From assembly GCA_021234155.1 (NCBI GenBank), contig JAJEKV010000061.1:6676436-6740435 (forward strand): 64,000 nucleotides of DNA, read 5' to 3'. The stretch is from Isoetes taiwanensis. Lineage: Eukaryota > Streptophyta > Lycopodiopsida > Isoetales > Isoetaceae. Under the pieces are notes generated by a model. It worked only from the letters and a program-made list of their open reading frames with translations, was not told the origin of the DNA and ran no database searches. Below, one piece after another: positions 36,532 to 47,757 of the stretch (within the stretch, counting starts at the first letter, position 1; each line of letters begins with the position of its first letter). A program made the position numbers and the translations under genes.

Positions 36532-37943
36532 ATGGGCAATCAAATTTTTCTTCTGTTGTTGCATTGCACAGTTCTGGCTATGGCTATTCAAGCAGCAGGG
36601 GAGACAATGGGATTAGGGTTACGTCTGGACCCATCAGCTTATACAGATCCGGAAGAAATCCAAGCGGTTTATGAAATTATGACAGCCACAGGCAATGGCT
36701 GGGTAACTTCTATTCCAGATGTTTGCAGAGGGAGATGGCAAGGTATAGAATGCGTTCCTGATAAAAAAATGTTCTTCATGTAGTTTCACTTTCTTTTGGA
36801 GTTCTGTCTGATGATACGGCCTTTCCTTCCTGTGCGCCCAATTCCACCATATCCCCTTCCGTTGCTAAGCTCAGCCATTTGAAGAGGCTTTTCTTCTACC
36901 AATGTTGCAAGCTCAATCCTCAGCCTATTCCTCCTCAGATTGGCATCCTTGGAAAAAGCCTTGAATCCTTGGTTCTAAGAGATAATGGCCATGTTGGAGC
37001 TCTTCCCACCCAATTGGCCAATCTCACCAGACTTCATACTCTGGATCTTCACCGTAATCATCTGCAACGAAACATCCCTGCTTCATTTGGCAATTTTAGA
37101 TTGATACGAAGGCTAGATTTGAGCGAGAATCAATTGGATGGTCAAATCCCCAGCGGCCTTGGTAACCTTCTCAACCTCAAAATCTTGGATTTGAGCAACA
37201 ATTTTCTGCAAGGATCTATTCCAGCTTCGCTTGGTAGTCTTACTAGCTTGAAAAAAATGATCCTAGATAATAATCGGCTTACAGGAAGCATTCCATCATC
37301 CTTTGGAAGATTGCAAAGCATGCTGCTCATGGATCTAAGCCATAACAATTTGACAGGCAGCATACCTGCTTCATTTGGAGAAATGCAAAATCTGGAAGTG
37401 TTGATTTTAAGAAGTACCAAGATCGCAGCTCCAATTCCAGAGTCTCTAGGCAATTTGATGAATCTTAAGGTACTGGTTGCTTCTTCATCCAGATTGCAGG
37501 GCACAATCCCTTCATCCTTGGGGATGCTCAAAAAATTGAGGGTACTGAGGCTGGACAAGAATAGGTTGAATGGATCAATACCTGGAGAAATTGGAAGATT
37601 GCCATATTTGAATGAGCTGAATGTGGCAACGAATTCCTTGTCAGGAGCCATTCCATTCTCGAAAGAGTTTGTTAACAGGCTTGGCAGGAGGCTACAGCTT
37701 AACAACAATTCTGGTCTATGCTATTCTTCCACAGATCAACAGAAAGAGGCCATCAAATGGCAGACTAAAGCTAGACAATGCCCATTATATGGTATGCCAG
37801 ATGATCCAATGCTTCCCACGCCTCTTATTCCGTCTAGAATTCCTTCCATGACCACGCCAATTCCATCTCATTCATCTGTTCTGGTTGGATCCTTCGCTCT
37901 AACTCTCACGCTAGCTATATGGGTCACCACGTTTATTAGGTAA
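36532..37943 (+). CDS. TMM: TOO MANY MOUTHS-type LRR receptor-like protein (apparent frameshift)
   Basis: In angiosperms TMM is a plasma-membrane LRR protein without a kinase that works with ERECTA-family kinases to read EPF peptides and set stomatal spacing. Here a signal peptide (IFLLLLHCTVLAMAIQA) is followed by the N-terminal region ending DVCRGRWQGIEC, then HVVSLSFGVLSDDTAFPSC and LKRLFFYQCC, about ten plant-type LRRs (LDLSxNxLxGxIPxxLGxL), the C-cap AIPFSKEFVNRLGRRLQLNN, and a hydrophobic C-terminus (VLVGSFALTLTLAIWVTTFI) for membrane or GPI attachment. The gene is intronless, like angiosperm TMM, and the product would be about 470 residues. One base is missing in the A7 run at 36763-36769, which shifts the frame and gives a stop at 36781. 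The remaining 354 codons are clean. An assembly or sequencing error is as likely as a true null allele. A close RLP paralogue is the alternative assignment. Confidence 0.85.
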
Positions 37944-38726
37944 GTTGGTATATATATTACACTAGTATAGAATACAGCAACCTCATAAGAAAGAGGTTAT
38001 TTTGTTGATATTAGAAGGATGTGTTTAATGCAAACAGAACTTACTTTTCTATGTTTTTACATACACATTGCAAAGAGCGTGCTTTCCATGGAATAACACA
38101 ACACAAATATTGTTGCGCATTTCCAGCAGTACCTGTTCCATTCAAGCCTGTTTCAAGATACCTACACTAAAAGAAAAAATAAATTTGTTCACGCAAATAT
38201 AGCCGCTGTAAATGACAGCTCACTTAAAGAGCTGCATCCACCCATAACCTGACCATAGTAGTAAAGACACGACCAACTAAACACGAAATGACAGGACTAA
38301 TGTTCATTTTTAGAACCGTAGAGGTCTTTCAAAAATCAGCAAGTGGATAACTTCTTCATGTGACCATTGTTGTTTATCTTCCATTTAAAACCGGTCACTA
38401 CCCAAAGAAACATAAAGTTCTTCTATGGTAGTTAGAAATTCTCTGCTCCTTTACCTACATTGTGCTCAGCATGTAAAAAAATCATAGGGATGGCATCACT
38501 GAAGCCATATCTATGCTTTGAAATCAATAACTTTATATTCATGTGCAGGCTGTAGTACATAAAAAATGATGGCATTATCTCAACTTTGCTGCAGAACATG
38601 TAATGTTTTCTTCTTTGAGGTATGTCCATTCGGACTAAATAAAGGCTGTACATATCAAATGAGGGTTGCCTATAACATGCCGACTTTTTTGGAAATATGC
38701 CTAAGTCCAAAAAATCCTTCGTGTTT
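37944..38726. other. Intergenic between convergent genes
   Basis: No supported coding sequence. It holds the 3' flanks of the TMM-type gene (plus) and of the three-exon gene tail (minus). Confidence 0.55.
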
Positions 38727-39122
38727 TTATGCCTGGTCCTCATTCACAAGATCTGCCAAAGCAGTATCCACTAGCTGTTGCTTGTTGTATAACTCTATAG
38801 TTGTCTGTGATGCCTGCAAAAATAGTCAGTGTTAGTCTCACTCGATAGAATCTGCAAGCAACTAGATTAGCACTCACATATGTTATTGCGGTGCCAGGGC
38901 AAAAACTTACCAGATATTTGTGAGATCCTGTTGAAACTAAGTAACCCGACTGATAGCATGCCGTTGTGGAGGCTTCCTTCATGTAAAAAGTACCTATAAG
39001 CAGTACATGATTTGCATCCCAATAAATACTGGTAAACGCAAAGAGAAGAAAAGCAAAGACTTGGAGAAGCATTAGTATTTAGGTTATGTCAATTGCTTGA
39101 TTACGTACCTGATGTCCTCTTC
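38727..39122 (-). CDS. Last three exons of an unidentified plant gene
   Basis: Minus-strand exons at 39109-39122 (14-nt micro-exon, CCCTAG|...|GTACGT), 38911-38993 (CTTATAG|...|GTAAGT) and 38727-38813 (TTTTTGCAG|...TAA). All introns are GT-AG and the three exons join in one frame: KRTSGTFYMKEAS, then QSGYLVSTGSHKYL, then ASQTTIELYNKQQLVDTALA to a stop. There are no stops or shifts, so this part looks functional. I do not recognise the family. Upstream exons are not found between 39123 and the PPR gene. Either they lie beyond 41.8 kb, so that the PPR gene and perhaps the Harbinger element sit in an intron, or the gene is a 5'-truncated remnant. Confidence 0.65.
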
Positions 39123-39291
39123 CTAGGGAAAGAAGAAAAAATTCCCCGCATGCAAAATCATGTTCAAAATTTTATCATGTAGGCTTTGTGCAGTTTGGGC
39201 AATCAGTTCTGTCCGTGACCAATGGCCTAAATTCATATGCCAGCTCAATGCCATAGTTTGGGTTTGCCGTATTTTCTGGGTTCCAACAAAT

Positions 39292-41825
39292 CTATCCTTT
39301 CTGCATTACCAGATCTACTTGAAGCATATATATTTGCTTCTTCATATGTTTTCCAAATTCTTTTAGAATGGTACAAACTCTATTATTTTTGTAATTTGCA
39401 ACTCCAGTTATGAAATTCTGCATGTTACTAATAACCTTGAGCCACACTTTTCCATGTCTTTTCCATATGCCTGCATATTTTTCTACAATCTCAAATCCAT
39501 AAATGTTTCTGCCAACTTGGGAATAAGCATAGATGTTTGACATGAGCACATAGCCTGCTGCACATTGAGAATCTAACTGGAGAAGTTCATAGAAACATCG
39601 TCTACCTAATTCCAAATCTCCATAGGTTCTTGAGGCACTAAGCAAAGTCAACCACCCAATAACATCAGGATCAGGATTGTCTTTCAGTAGATTTTCTGCC
39701 TCAGTTAAGCATCCCCCACGGCTCAAAAGGTCAATCATACAGGTATAATGACAAATACCAGGTACTGTGCCGAGATTTTCTCGCATAAATTTAAAATGCT
39801 GCCGGCCCTCATCCATTAAACCTGCACGACTACAGGCAATAAGTATGCTACCAAATGCGGCCTGATCAGCTTTGATCTCGCTGTGTTGCATGCCCTCAAA
39901 ACATTGCCATGCCAACTCAAAATTGCCACTCTGGGCATACCCTGCGATCAGTGCACCCCAGGATACCAAATTCGCTTCTGGTAATTTTCTAAAAGCTTGG
40001 ACTGCATCCTCCAGACTTCCACATTTGGCATACATGTCAATAAGTGCATTTCCTACCACAATGTCCCGCTCCAGCCCATCATGCTTCAACTGCTCGTGAA
40101 TGAACCTTCCCTTATCTATGGCCCCTATAATACCACATGCTTTCAGGACACTCGAATAGATAACTGAGTTTGGTTTCAATCCTCCTTCTTGCATCTTGTC
40201 AAAAAGTTGAAGGGCAGGAAGACCCTCCCCATTTTGAGCATATCCAGTAATCATTGCACCCCACGAGACTACATCCGGATCGACCAACTGACCAAAGATA
40301 TTTTCCGCTTCTTCTAAAGCTCCACATTTGGCATACATATCTACAAGTGCACTCTCAACAACAGCATCAAATGCAATCCCACTTTTAGTCATCTGATCAT
40401 GAATGGTCCGACCCTGATCTATGTCTTCTAAGGAACCACAAGCTTTCAAGGCACTTGAAAAGATAACATTATTAGGCTTCACGTGCTCTTCTTGCATTTG
40501 CTTAAAAAGTACTAGAGCAGAGGCACCTTCTCCATGTTGTGCATATCCTGCTATCATTGCACTCCATGATACCATGTCTCTATTTGGCAAAAGTTCAAAC
40601 ATATTGTTTGCCTCGTGCAGACTTCCACACTTCGCATACATGTCAACAATTGTGCTTCCAATGGCAACATCTGAAATCAGCCCACTTCCAACAATGTGGC
40701 CATGGACTAGCCTCCCTTCCTCTATGGCTCCTATGCAAGCACATGCTTTCAAGCTGCTAAAACATGTAGCCCTGTTTGGAATGAAACCTTCATGTTGCAT
40801 TCTTTGTAACAGCTCTAATGCAACAATGCCATCTCCATTCTGTGCATATCCTGCAATCATTACATTCCAAGAAACAATATCTCTAGCGGATAAACTTTGA
40901 AATAAGTTACATGCCTCTTCTAATTTCCCACACTTTGCATACATGTCAACCAAGGTGCTCCCGACAATAACATTTGACACAAATCCATTCCTAAGTATTT
41001 GATCATGTATGAGCCTACCCTCAGTTAGAGCTCCTGTGACAGCACATGCTTTCAATGCACTTGAAAAGATTACCTCGTGTGGATTTACCATCCTGTTGCA
41101 GTTTTCGAAAAGAAATCTAAGGCACGAGTACCTTGCCCCTGCTGGACATAACCCGTGACCAATGCTCCCCAGGATACAATGTCCCTATTTTTTAAGCTTT
41201 CAAACACGATACGTGCATCAACCAGACTACCACATTTCGCATACATGTCAATGAGAGTGTTACCCAGGATAATGTCAGTAGCCAATCCACTTCTGGCAAC
41301 CTCATGATGTATTGTCTCTCCTTCCTTGAGGGCAGACACAGTTGCACATGCTCTGAGTGCAGCAAGATAGACATGTCTATTGGCATCTATACCCGATTTT
41401 TTCATTTGCTTGTACAGTTTAAGGGCCCTTTCACCTTCACCAAGCTTGGCATTTGCAGAAATAATGGCTGCCCATGTGTAAACAGTTGGCTTTTCAACCT
41501 TGGCAAATGCTTGATTTGCTGCATTTAAACATCTACAGAACGCAAACAAACGTATGATGTGGGTTCCAAGGAAGGGGTTTGACTCAAGCCCACTATGAGT
41601 AATAAGTGTCTGAACTTGCCTGATTTCTCCCTCTTTAGTGCACTCCTGCAGAAGATTGAATGCAGAATGTTCAGACAGGGATCCTCCCGGATATTGGATA
41701 ATCTCATTCAGATTGCTCTCGCCAGACCTTTTGCTGATATTTTTGAATAGTCTAGTATGGGGTGATGCCAAAATGAGAAAATTTGGCACCCCAATCATTT
41801 TCATCGTACCTGGCTGATCTTTCAC
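39292..41825 (-). CDS. PLS-class pentatricopeptide-repeat protein with E/E+ domain (apparent frameshift)
   Basis: PLS-class PPR proteins bind organelle transcripts base-specifically, often to direct C-to-U editing. The ORF starts at 41825 with a basic, Ser-containing leader fitting organelle import, followed by some twenty PPR motifs (DMYAKCGSLxxA, DIVSWGALVTGYVQQGQG, VIFSSALKACG). The tail has an E motif (AAGYVLMSNIYA) and an E+ part (GKVWLKV...GKHMKKQIYMLQVDLV) and stops at 39292 without a DYW domain. Two small indels between 41087 and 41109 (an extra A in an AAAA run, missing bases at GG) split it into 246 and 599 codons. The rest is open, so an error or a recent mutation is likely. The gene is intronless. 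The target transcript cannot be told. Confidence 0.9.
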
Positions 41826-41853
41826 TCCTCATTCCCACCTCGAATTCGAATAT

Positions 41854-42057
41854 GTTGCTGTAAAAGGCAGGAACTATAAACTCAAGCATCAATTTCAAAC
41901 GTTTATTCAATGTGGCCATTCCAAGCAATGAGCTTGAACATCTTGGACGCTCCCATGGAGACTTATTTCGGATACGTTGCTGTAAAAGGCAGGAACTATA
42001 AACTCAAGCATCAATTTCAACGTTTCCAAGAATGAGCTTGAACATCTTGGACGCTCC
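41854..42057. repeat. Tandem duplication upstream of the PPR gene
   Basis: The segment GTTGCTGTAAAAGGCAGGAA...GGACGCTCC is present twice, at 41854-41953 and 41976-42057. The second copy has an 18-base internal deletion. It lies in the putative 5' leader or promoter of the PPR gene. Confidence 0.85.
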
Positions 42058-42244
42058 ATATTCCGAGCAACAAGCAATGAGCTTCAACATAACATCTAAA
42101 CATCGCTCCGATGGACGCCTTAATTATCGCGCCCCCAACCAAATGGGCAATTTAAATGTTGAAGTTTAACCCCCTAGGCCTATATATAGAATATCAATAC
42201 CTACGTAAAGCAATATATTTTGTTCTTAAAAGTTAGATGTCTAA

Positions 42245-42420
42245 GGGCCATTTCACACTCAGGGGTTAAACTCCGTTAGGTTAGAAATGGGGTTCACACA
42301 TGTGCCATTAAGACATGCCGTTAAGTTAGGAGGGGGTTAATATATAACGGTTCAGTTAAGTTAACGGTGTCATTTAGCTGTCCTTCAGACTCACATTTTG
42401 TTAGGTTAAGATTTAACAGC
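42245..42420 (+). repeat. Left TIR and subterminal repeats of the Harbinger element
   Basis: The terminal GGGCCATTTCACACT is followed by CCGTTAGGTTAG, GCCGTTAAGTTAGG and AAGTTAACGG motifs, the same words that make up the right-end array. Such repeats are candidate transposase or Myb-protein binding sites (inference). Confidence 0.75.
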
Positions 42421-42791
42421 TGTTAACGGACGTAAAAATTCCTGTTCAAAGTTAATCCCAGCCTCAGAGCACCCCTTAAGCGCCGTTAAAGATGATCGAA
42501 GGCGGCAAATCGCGTCTTCCGGATCCCAGCAATCGTTTCTATGCATCTCAAAGATTGTTTTCTGAATTATTTTCAGTAGGTTTTGAAGTATCATTTCATA
42601 TCTTCTGTTTACCATTTTGTATCAAATATTTTTTTCTGGATTGTTTTTCATCAGTAGGGTTTTATCTACTTCCTTTTTGTCCACCATTTAAATCTATATT
42701 TCATTCACATTGCTCACATTGCAGTATTCTCATTTATCTTCATAGAATATACATTATGGCAATCTTCCATTTTACTAGATGTTTATACTAG

Positions 42792-43601
42792 ATGTTTATG
42801 CCATGCAGCAATATGTCAGATGCCACAAATAGCACAGGTACAGGTACATGTGCCCCAACAAATGGTACAGTTAACAGTGAGATTGCTGCCTCAAGTAGCA
42901 AGAAGCGCATGCGATCTCCAAATTGGACTTTGCAAGAAGTTTTTACTTTGGTGGAGGCAAAGAAACAAGAAACAGAACTTTGTGATGCTAATGTTGGATC
43001 GCGGGATGTGATGGAGACTGCAAAAAGCAAGTGGCGGAAGATATCTGAATACTTGCATGCTCATGGGTATGAAAGAAATCCTGATCAGTGCCAAAACAAG
43101 TGGGAAAATTTGATTTCTGATTATAAGAGCATAAAAGATCATGATCATCAAACAGGTGTTGCACCGTACTTCACATTGAGTAGGGCTGATCGAAAGAGAG
43201 AAAAGGTGCAGCCTGTCGAGTTTGATCAGCAAGTTTGGCATTTCATTGATGAATTTTATGGTAAGAGACCAGCCATTATCCCACCCCATACTCGTGATAG
43301 TAGTAGAGATATGGAAGCTACTGCTGACTCTAACATTGTTTCACCTACACCTGGTGATAGAGAGCCAGGTTCAAGTGGTAAGAAGAAGAAAAGAGTTACA
43401 ACAAATGAGAGGCTTGTGAAAGTTCTTGAGAACCTTGGAGACAAGAGGCAGGAAATAGATTCCAAGATGTGTGCCATTGAGAAGGAGAAGTGTGATGCAG
43501 AAAGAGAAGAGGCAAGGGCAACAGAAAGGGATAGACAAGCTTTAATTGGTGCACTTGCCTCGATTGCTAAATCATGGGAAAAAATCAGTGATAGGCTGTA
43601 G
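42792..43601 (+). CDS. Myb/SANT-like (trihelix-type) Harbinger ORF1 protein
   Basis: An intact 269-codon frame. PIF/Harbinger elements need two proteins: a DDE nuclease and a Myb-like partner that binds the ends and carries the nuclease into the nucleus. Residues about 38-118 hold a Myb/SANT domain with tryptophans 45, 81 and 104 (SPNWTLQEVFTL, KSKWRKISEYL, QCQNKWENLISDYKSI). A basic KKKKR cluster lies near residue 195 and a charged C-terminal coiled coil (EKEKCDAEREEARATERDRQ) follows. An in-frame stop just upstream supports the start at 42792. It is the only intact gene of this element and its placement just inside the left end is typical. It could also be a domesticated trihelix factor, but the bracketing TIRs favour a transposon gene. 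Confidence 0.8.
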   Translation: MFMPCSNMSDATNSTGTGTCAPTNGTVNSEIAASSSKKRMRSPNWTLQEVFTLVEAKKQETELCDANVGSRDVMETAKSKWRKISEYLHAHGYERNPDQCQNKWENLISDYKSIKDHDHQTGVAPYFTLSRADRKREKVQPVEFDQQVWHFIDEFYGKRPAIIPPHTRDSSRDMEATADSNIVSPTPGDREPGSSGKKKKRVTTNERLVKVLENLGDKRQEIDSKMCAIEKEKCDAEREEARATERDRQALIGALASIAKSWEKISDRL

Positions 43602-44300
43602 ATCGATCTTGAAATGTGTTTTGTATTTTTGTATAACTCTTGTGTTAAGAGTGGTTTGTTTCTGCAGACCACATTTTTGTAATGAAACCACATTTTTGTT
43701 AAGGAATTGAAGTTTTATACCATGAAGCCTCATTTCTTTTGTCTCATGTGTTAGATCTGTAATGCATTGGATGTCTTGTAGACTGTTGAATGAAGTAGAG
43801 GCATTGTTTTCTAGTGTCCAAATCGGTTTTTCCTCCATTGGCTTCTACAGCATATCTAAAAATTTCCCTTAGATTTTACTGTAGATCTTCTCCTGCTACA
43901 TTGATATGGTTTATCAGCGTAGGGATCCTGCTACATTGCTTGTTACTGCCATATTTTACAGCTCTTCCTGCCACTAGTAACCTCGTCCCATCATACTCTG
44001 GTGTCTTCCACCCATGTCCCACTCATTACTTTGTCTCGTCTTAGGCAGAATCCCCTTTGTTATTATTTTATGTTCTATTATGCACTCAAGGTTAATGCTT
44101 AAATGCCTCTATAGCAGTTATGTTATATTACTGTTCAACAATTCCATTTTCCTTGTGCCAACCAACTCGTTAACATTTTGCTCCCTTTATGCTCCCTTAC
44201 CCTTCTCCATATTACTGCATGTTACTGTCATATTTTGCAGCATATCCTACCACATCATTTGTTAGTAGCTGTATGCCAGGTTTTACCCTCATATTATGGT
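43602..44300 (+). other. 3' flank of the Myb ORF within the element
   Basis: AT-rich, with TGTAATG/TTTTGT motifs suited to polyadenylation. No coding sequence is supported. Confidence 0.5.
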
Positions 44301-44340
44301 GCCCACTACCTCTGTTTGTGTGTTTAAATAATCCTCATGG

Positions 44341-44791
44341 GCAATCAACACACAACTACCATTAACATTATTAACACAAACCATTGCATTTAACACATTT
44401 AAATTAAAATCCCCCTTAAACCCCCTTTGGTTTGGGTGCATATTCACACGGGGGGTTACGTAGGGCAGCGAGAGCCCCAAAAAATTTACAATACATGTAC
44501 AAAATTTTCACCATTGAGTACATTCTCTCAAACCTTATAGTATTTTGCAAACTTTAATATACAGTATACAAAAACTTGTACATGCATACCCCACAAACGA
44601 GGATCGCTATGTACGGTCCAGATCTTGGAATAAAGGGTAAATATGCCCATCCGACAGCTCTCGTTGCCCGGAGTAACCCCCCGTGTGAATATGCACCCAA
44701 ACCAAAGGGGGTTTAAGGGGGATTTTAATTTAAATGTGTTAAATGCAATAGTTTGTGTTAATAATGTTAATGGTAGTTGTGTGTTGATTGC
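44341..44791. repeat. Long inverted repeat, about 134-bp arms (MITE or foldback)
   Basis: Arms 44341-44474 and 44658-44791 are nearly perfect reverse complements (outer GCAATCAACACACAACTACC, inner GGTTTGGGTGCATATTCACA). They are separated by a 183-bp spacer. The arms' high identity suggests a young insertion inside the Harbinger element. No clear target duplication was seen. A GGGCCCTTCGGGCCC hairpin lies just outside at about 44808-44823. Confidence 0.85.
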
Positions 44792-45029
44792 TATATTAAA
44801 AATTTTTTTGGGCCCTTCGGGCCCTAACAAAAGCAAACGTAGATAAACTTTAAGGGCCTAAATCATTAAACAACCTACTCGTATGAACAGCAGTTTAGTA
44901 AAACTAATGACAACGACATTTGCCATTACTTGGAAGTTCCAAAAATTTGTCTCCACTACCAACGGCCTATTAATAAAAGCATTTGCTATTTGTGAAGGCA
45001 CATAAAGTGCTCATGTGTGTGTGCTGAAA

Positions 45030-45330
45030 CACTATGAATCCATAACACTATATCTCTATCCAACAACTTGTCAAAAAGCTCTCTCTGCATCCTCTAAGCT
45101 TGCACACTTGGAATACCTATCAAAGTTTATTCCCAAGGACAATGTTCACCTAAAACTTCCGTCCAATAATAAGTTCATGGATGTTCTCTCCCTGCCCTAA
45201 GGGTGTTATCCGGTCTAGCATTATGCCCTCACATTTGCATGTTCTCAAAGAACCGCAAAGCACGATCTTCTTTAGAGTAGCCTTCTGGCTTTGTGCATAT
45301 CCCGAGATCCCATGTTTGACGAGGTTGCGA
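45030..45330 (-). pseudogene. PPR gene fragment inside the Harbinger element
   Basis: Read on the minus strand across frames: GENIHELI, NIVLGNK, YSKCASLEDAERAF and DKLLDRDI, the typical order of PLS-class PPR motifs (compare MYAKCGSLEDA). Stops and shifts interrupt it and only about 100 residues remain. It differs from the PPR gene at 39-42 kb in wording, so it derives from another PPR gene. It is either a captured host fragment or a separate insertion. Confidence 0.75.
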
Positions 45331-46900
45331 TATACCTCTTGCTGATGTCGCCGGACATTGATGTCTTTCTAGTTTAATGTCATTCTAGTTTAGTCAACGC
45401 CCTTAAAAACTAAGGGCACCGGACCTTTGATTACGCAGACCAACAAATCCGCACGCAGTTTGCAACCCCGCTTTGGGCATGGTGCAACCAAAACGAGAAA
45501 ACGTAGAAAGCCAACTAGGAACAAGGGTTGGGAAGGCAATGCCTTCCAAAAACAAGAAGATCAAGTGCTTTGTCTTGAAACTTGATTCTGGTAAACTTGC
45601 TCTTCCCTAACGATATTGTGGTCTTTGACTGAAACAAGAAGAGTGGTAGGGCCAAACCATACTGCACTATTGACCCATATTCCTTGTGCAAGATAAACTG
45701 CATACAATGAAAAACCAAGCATGGACACCAACTTTTTGTCATTTGAAATGACATTAAGAGCTGAACCAGATTGTTACAAAATGGAAAACAATTCAAGAAG
45801 CTTGCTCCATGAATAAAACAATTTAACAAGTTAAACTATGTTAATTAATAAACTTGAAGCTCTTATTTTACTCCTCGGCGGTGCTTGGTCCTCGCTCTAG
45901 CCAGTGTAATTACTTAGTCGGAAGAACAATTCGAGACAGAGCTTTTGCCTTATCTTTGTGCCTTTGCCTTCTTGAAATGGAAGAACAACTTCATGAAGTT
46001 CACATTTATCTCTTAAATTGAGAACCACAAAAAGAAGATGCATTTTGTGAGTCCACTTGTAATTAAGAAAGGGAGGGACCAACCTGAAAGATTTTTATCT
46101 TAGACCTCCCGGAGAAGACAAATGAGGGTCCCGTAAGCGATTTCCCTTAATCCAAAGAGCCGTATTTGCCCCAATCTTCGCATCAACAAAAGGTAACAAG
46201 AAGCAAGAGCTTTCACATGATGGCAATAGCTTCATGCTCCACATACTCCCCGCAACATCGATCAATACGGTATTTGTGCTCGACGGACTTGGTTTGTCCA
46301 ACCTCATCCGGGCGCATGCTTAAGTATCACGGGCTCTGATCGGATAGCAAGATTTAAGTATTGGGCCCATGAATAAAGCATCCGAGATTAGGAATTTGGG
46401 TGAAGTGTCCGGAAACAAGCCGTTCAGTTTAAGCATCTCAAATCCCCATCATAATGAGAACCGATTCTTCTTAAATAAAACCCGAGATCCTCGCATGATC
46501 TCAGAATATTCAACAATCCACAAATCTTTAGTCTTACTTTTAGCAAATCCTCTTTAGTTGCCCATTTGCTTTTGATTTGGCTTGCCCACATCAATTTGAG
46601 CTCCATGACGGTCGATTAGCTCGTCCACAAAACAATTGGAGCTGACCCCGAAGAAACTTCTGCGGAAAAAATCTACCGGGTGTTGACCCATGAAGAAATC
46701 CTGCGGGAATACACGAATGGAAAAATAAAAGGGGAACCGACCTACCCCTTGGATCGAATCGCTTCAAAAACAACGCAAAAAAAACTGCGAAGGACCACCG
46801 GATGGAACGGAGGGAAGAATTAAAGCACGAGGGTGCAACACCACCACGTTAGAATCGACCACAAACCCTAGCAACCGTGCCCCAATTACAGGCATGCTCC
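45331..46900 (-). other. Unrecognised minus-strand fragments
   Basis: Frames at 45829-45515, 46082-45897 and 46307-46095 (NTALWIKGNRLRDPHLSS) look partly protein-like and may belong to a LINE or host fragment. I cannot assign them. Confidence 0.3.
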
Positions 46901-46904
46901 GAAT

Positions 46905-47180
46905 CTCATGAGAAAAGGGCTTTTATTATAAGCCCTTGGATCTTTTGAATTAAAAGAGGCTTTCTTTGTAAGCCCTCTGATCTTTCCATTGAGGAGGATG
47001 AGATAAAAATTGCACAAATTGCATGCAAAAACTTGGTGCACTCTAGATGTACTTGATTAGTATGCCTCGTTTATCGCCCATGAAATCATATAAAACCATG
47101 CCAAAAAAGCGTATAAAATCACAAAAAAAACCCCCTGTTATAATGCTACATATTCAGCTTATGTTCTTGCAGTGCATATT
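46905..47180 (-). repeat. Dispersed repeat copy
   Basis: On the minus strand, GAATATGTAGCATTATAACA-GGGGGTT is followed by TACGCTTTT and ACATCTAGAGTGC. This matches 62.02-62.15 kb on the plus strand. The neighbouring AAAAGAGGCTTT...AGCCCT(C/T).GATC phrase also recurs at 60.91 kb. It is likely the terminal part of an interspersed element. Confidence 0.6.
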
Positions 47181-47540
47181 ACCGCACTCCCTTTGCATCA
47201 CCATTACTTTCATACATTACTTTCATCCCGACCTCAATCGACATCCTCAGATATTCGCGAGCTTTTAATCAGCAGTTTTAATTCGCAACCTAAGTTGCAC
47301 CTGCATGAATTTTTGGAGTTAAAAGATAGAAAATTCAAATCCTTATAGTCCTTTTCTGTATTTTATATGTAAGGTAAGGTAAGCATCATACTCTTTTGAT
47401 CTGTCCACTTTTTAATCTGTCCACTTTGAACTCAATGGCAATCATCACACCACTATTTATCTGAAAGTGGACATTGTAGTATGCATCAATCATTTTGATA
47501 ATTCTTAATATGATCTTTATTATTATTTATTCCTTATGCA

Positions 47541-47654
47541 GCTGTCTCCAGGATCACAACGGCTGCAGCAGAGCCGTCAGTTCCACATCCACCTTCTGTG
47601 ATTGGAAAGCCAACTGCCAATGATGTTGCTTTGAGGTTAGTGGAGGCTGGATGA
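47541..47654 (+). CDS. Putative terminal exon in the element
   Basis: A TTATGCAG acceptor at about 47540 is followed by an open frame AVSRITTAAAEPSVPHPPSV...ALRLVEAG and a stop at 47652-47654. It lies between the Myb ORF and the transposase on the same strand. No domain is recognised. It may be an upstream exon of the transposase transcript or a captured piece. Confidence 0.3.
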   Translation, partial: AVSRITTAAAEPSVPHPPSVIGKPTANDVALRLVEAG

Positions 47655-47757
47655 TTTGTGTAATGCTTCTGTTTCTTTGTTGACTCAAGGAACTTTACTG
47701 CTGCTGCTTCGTTTTAGCTAAAATGAACATCAGCTCTATACAACACATTTGTCCACA

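Noticed and set aside
37142-37708. A 188-codon minus-strand frame opposite the TMM-type gene
   Set aside because: It is a mirror of the LRR-coding strand with periodic codons.
39123-39300. Continuation of the PPR gene into a DYW domain or into the three downstream exons
   Set aside because: No HxE zinc signature or DYW motif is present, and no good splice donor in the E+ region leads in phase to the micro-exon.
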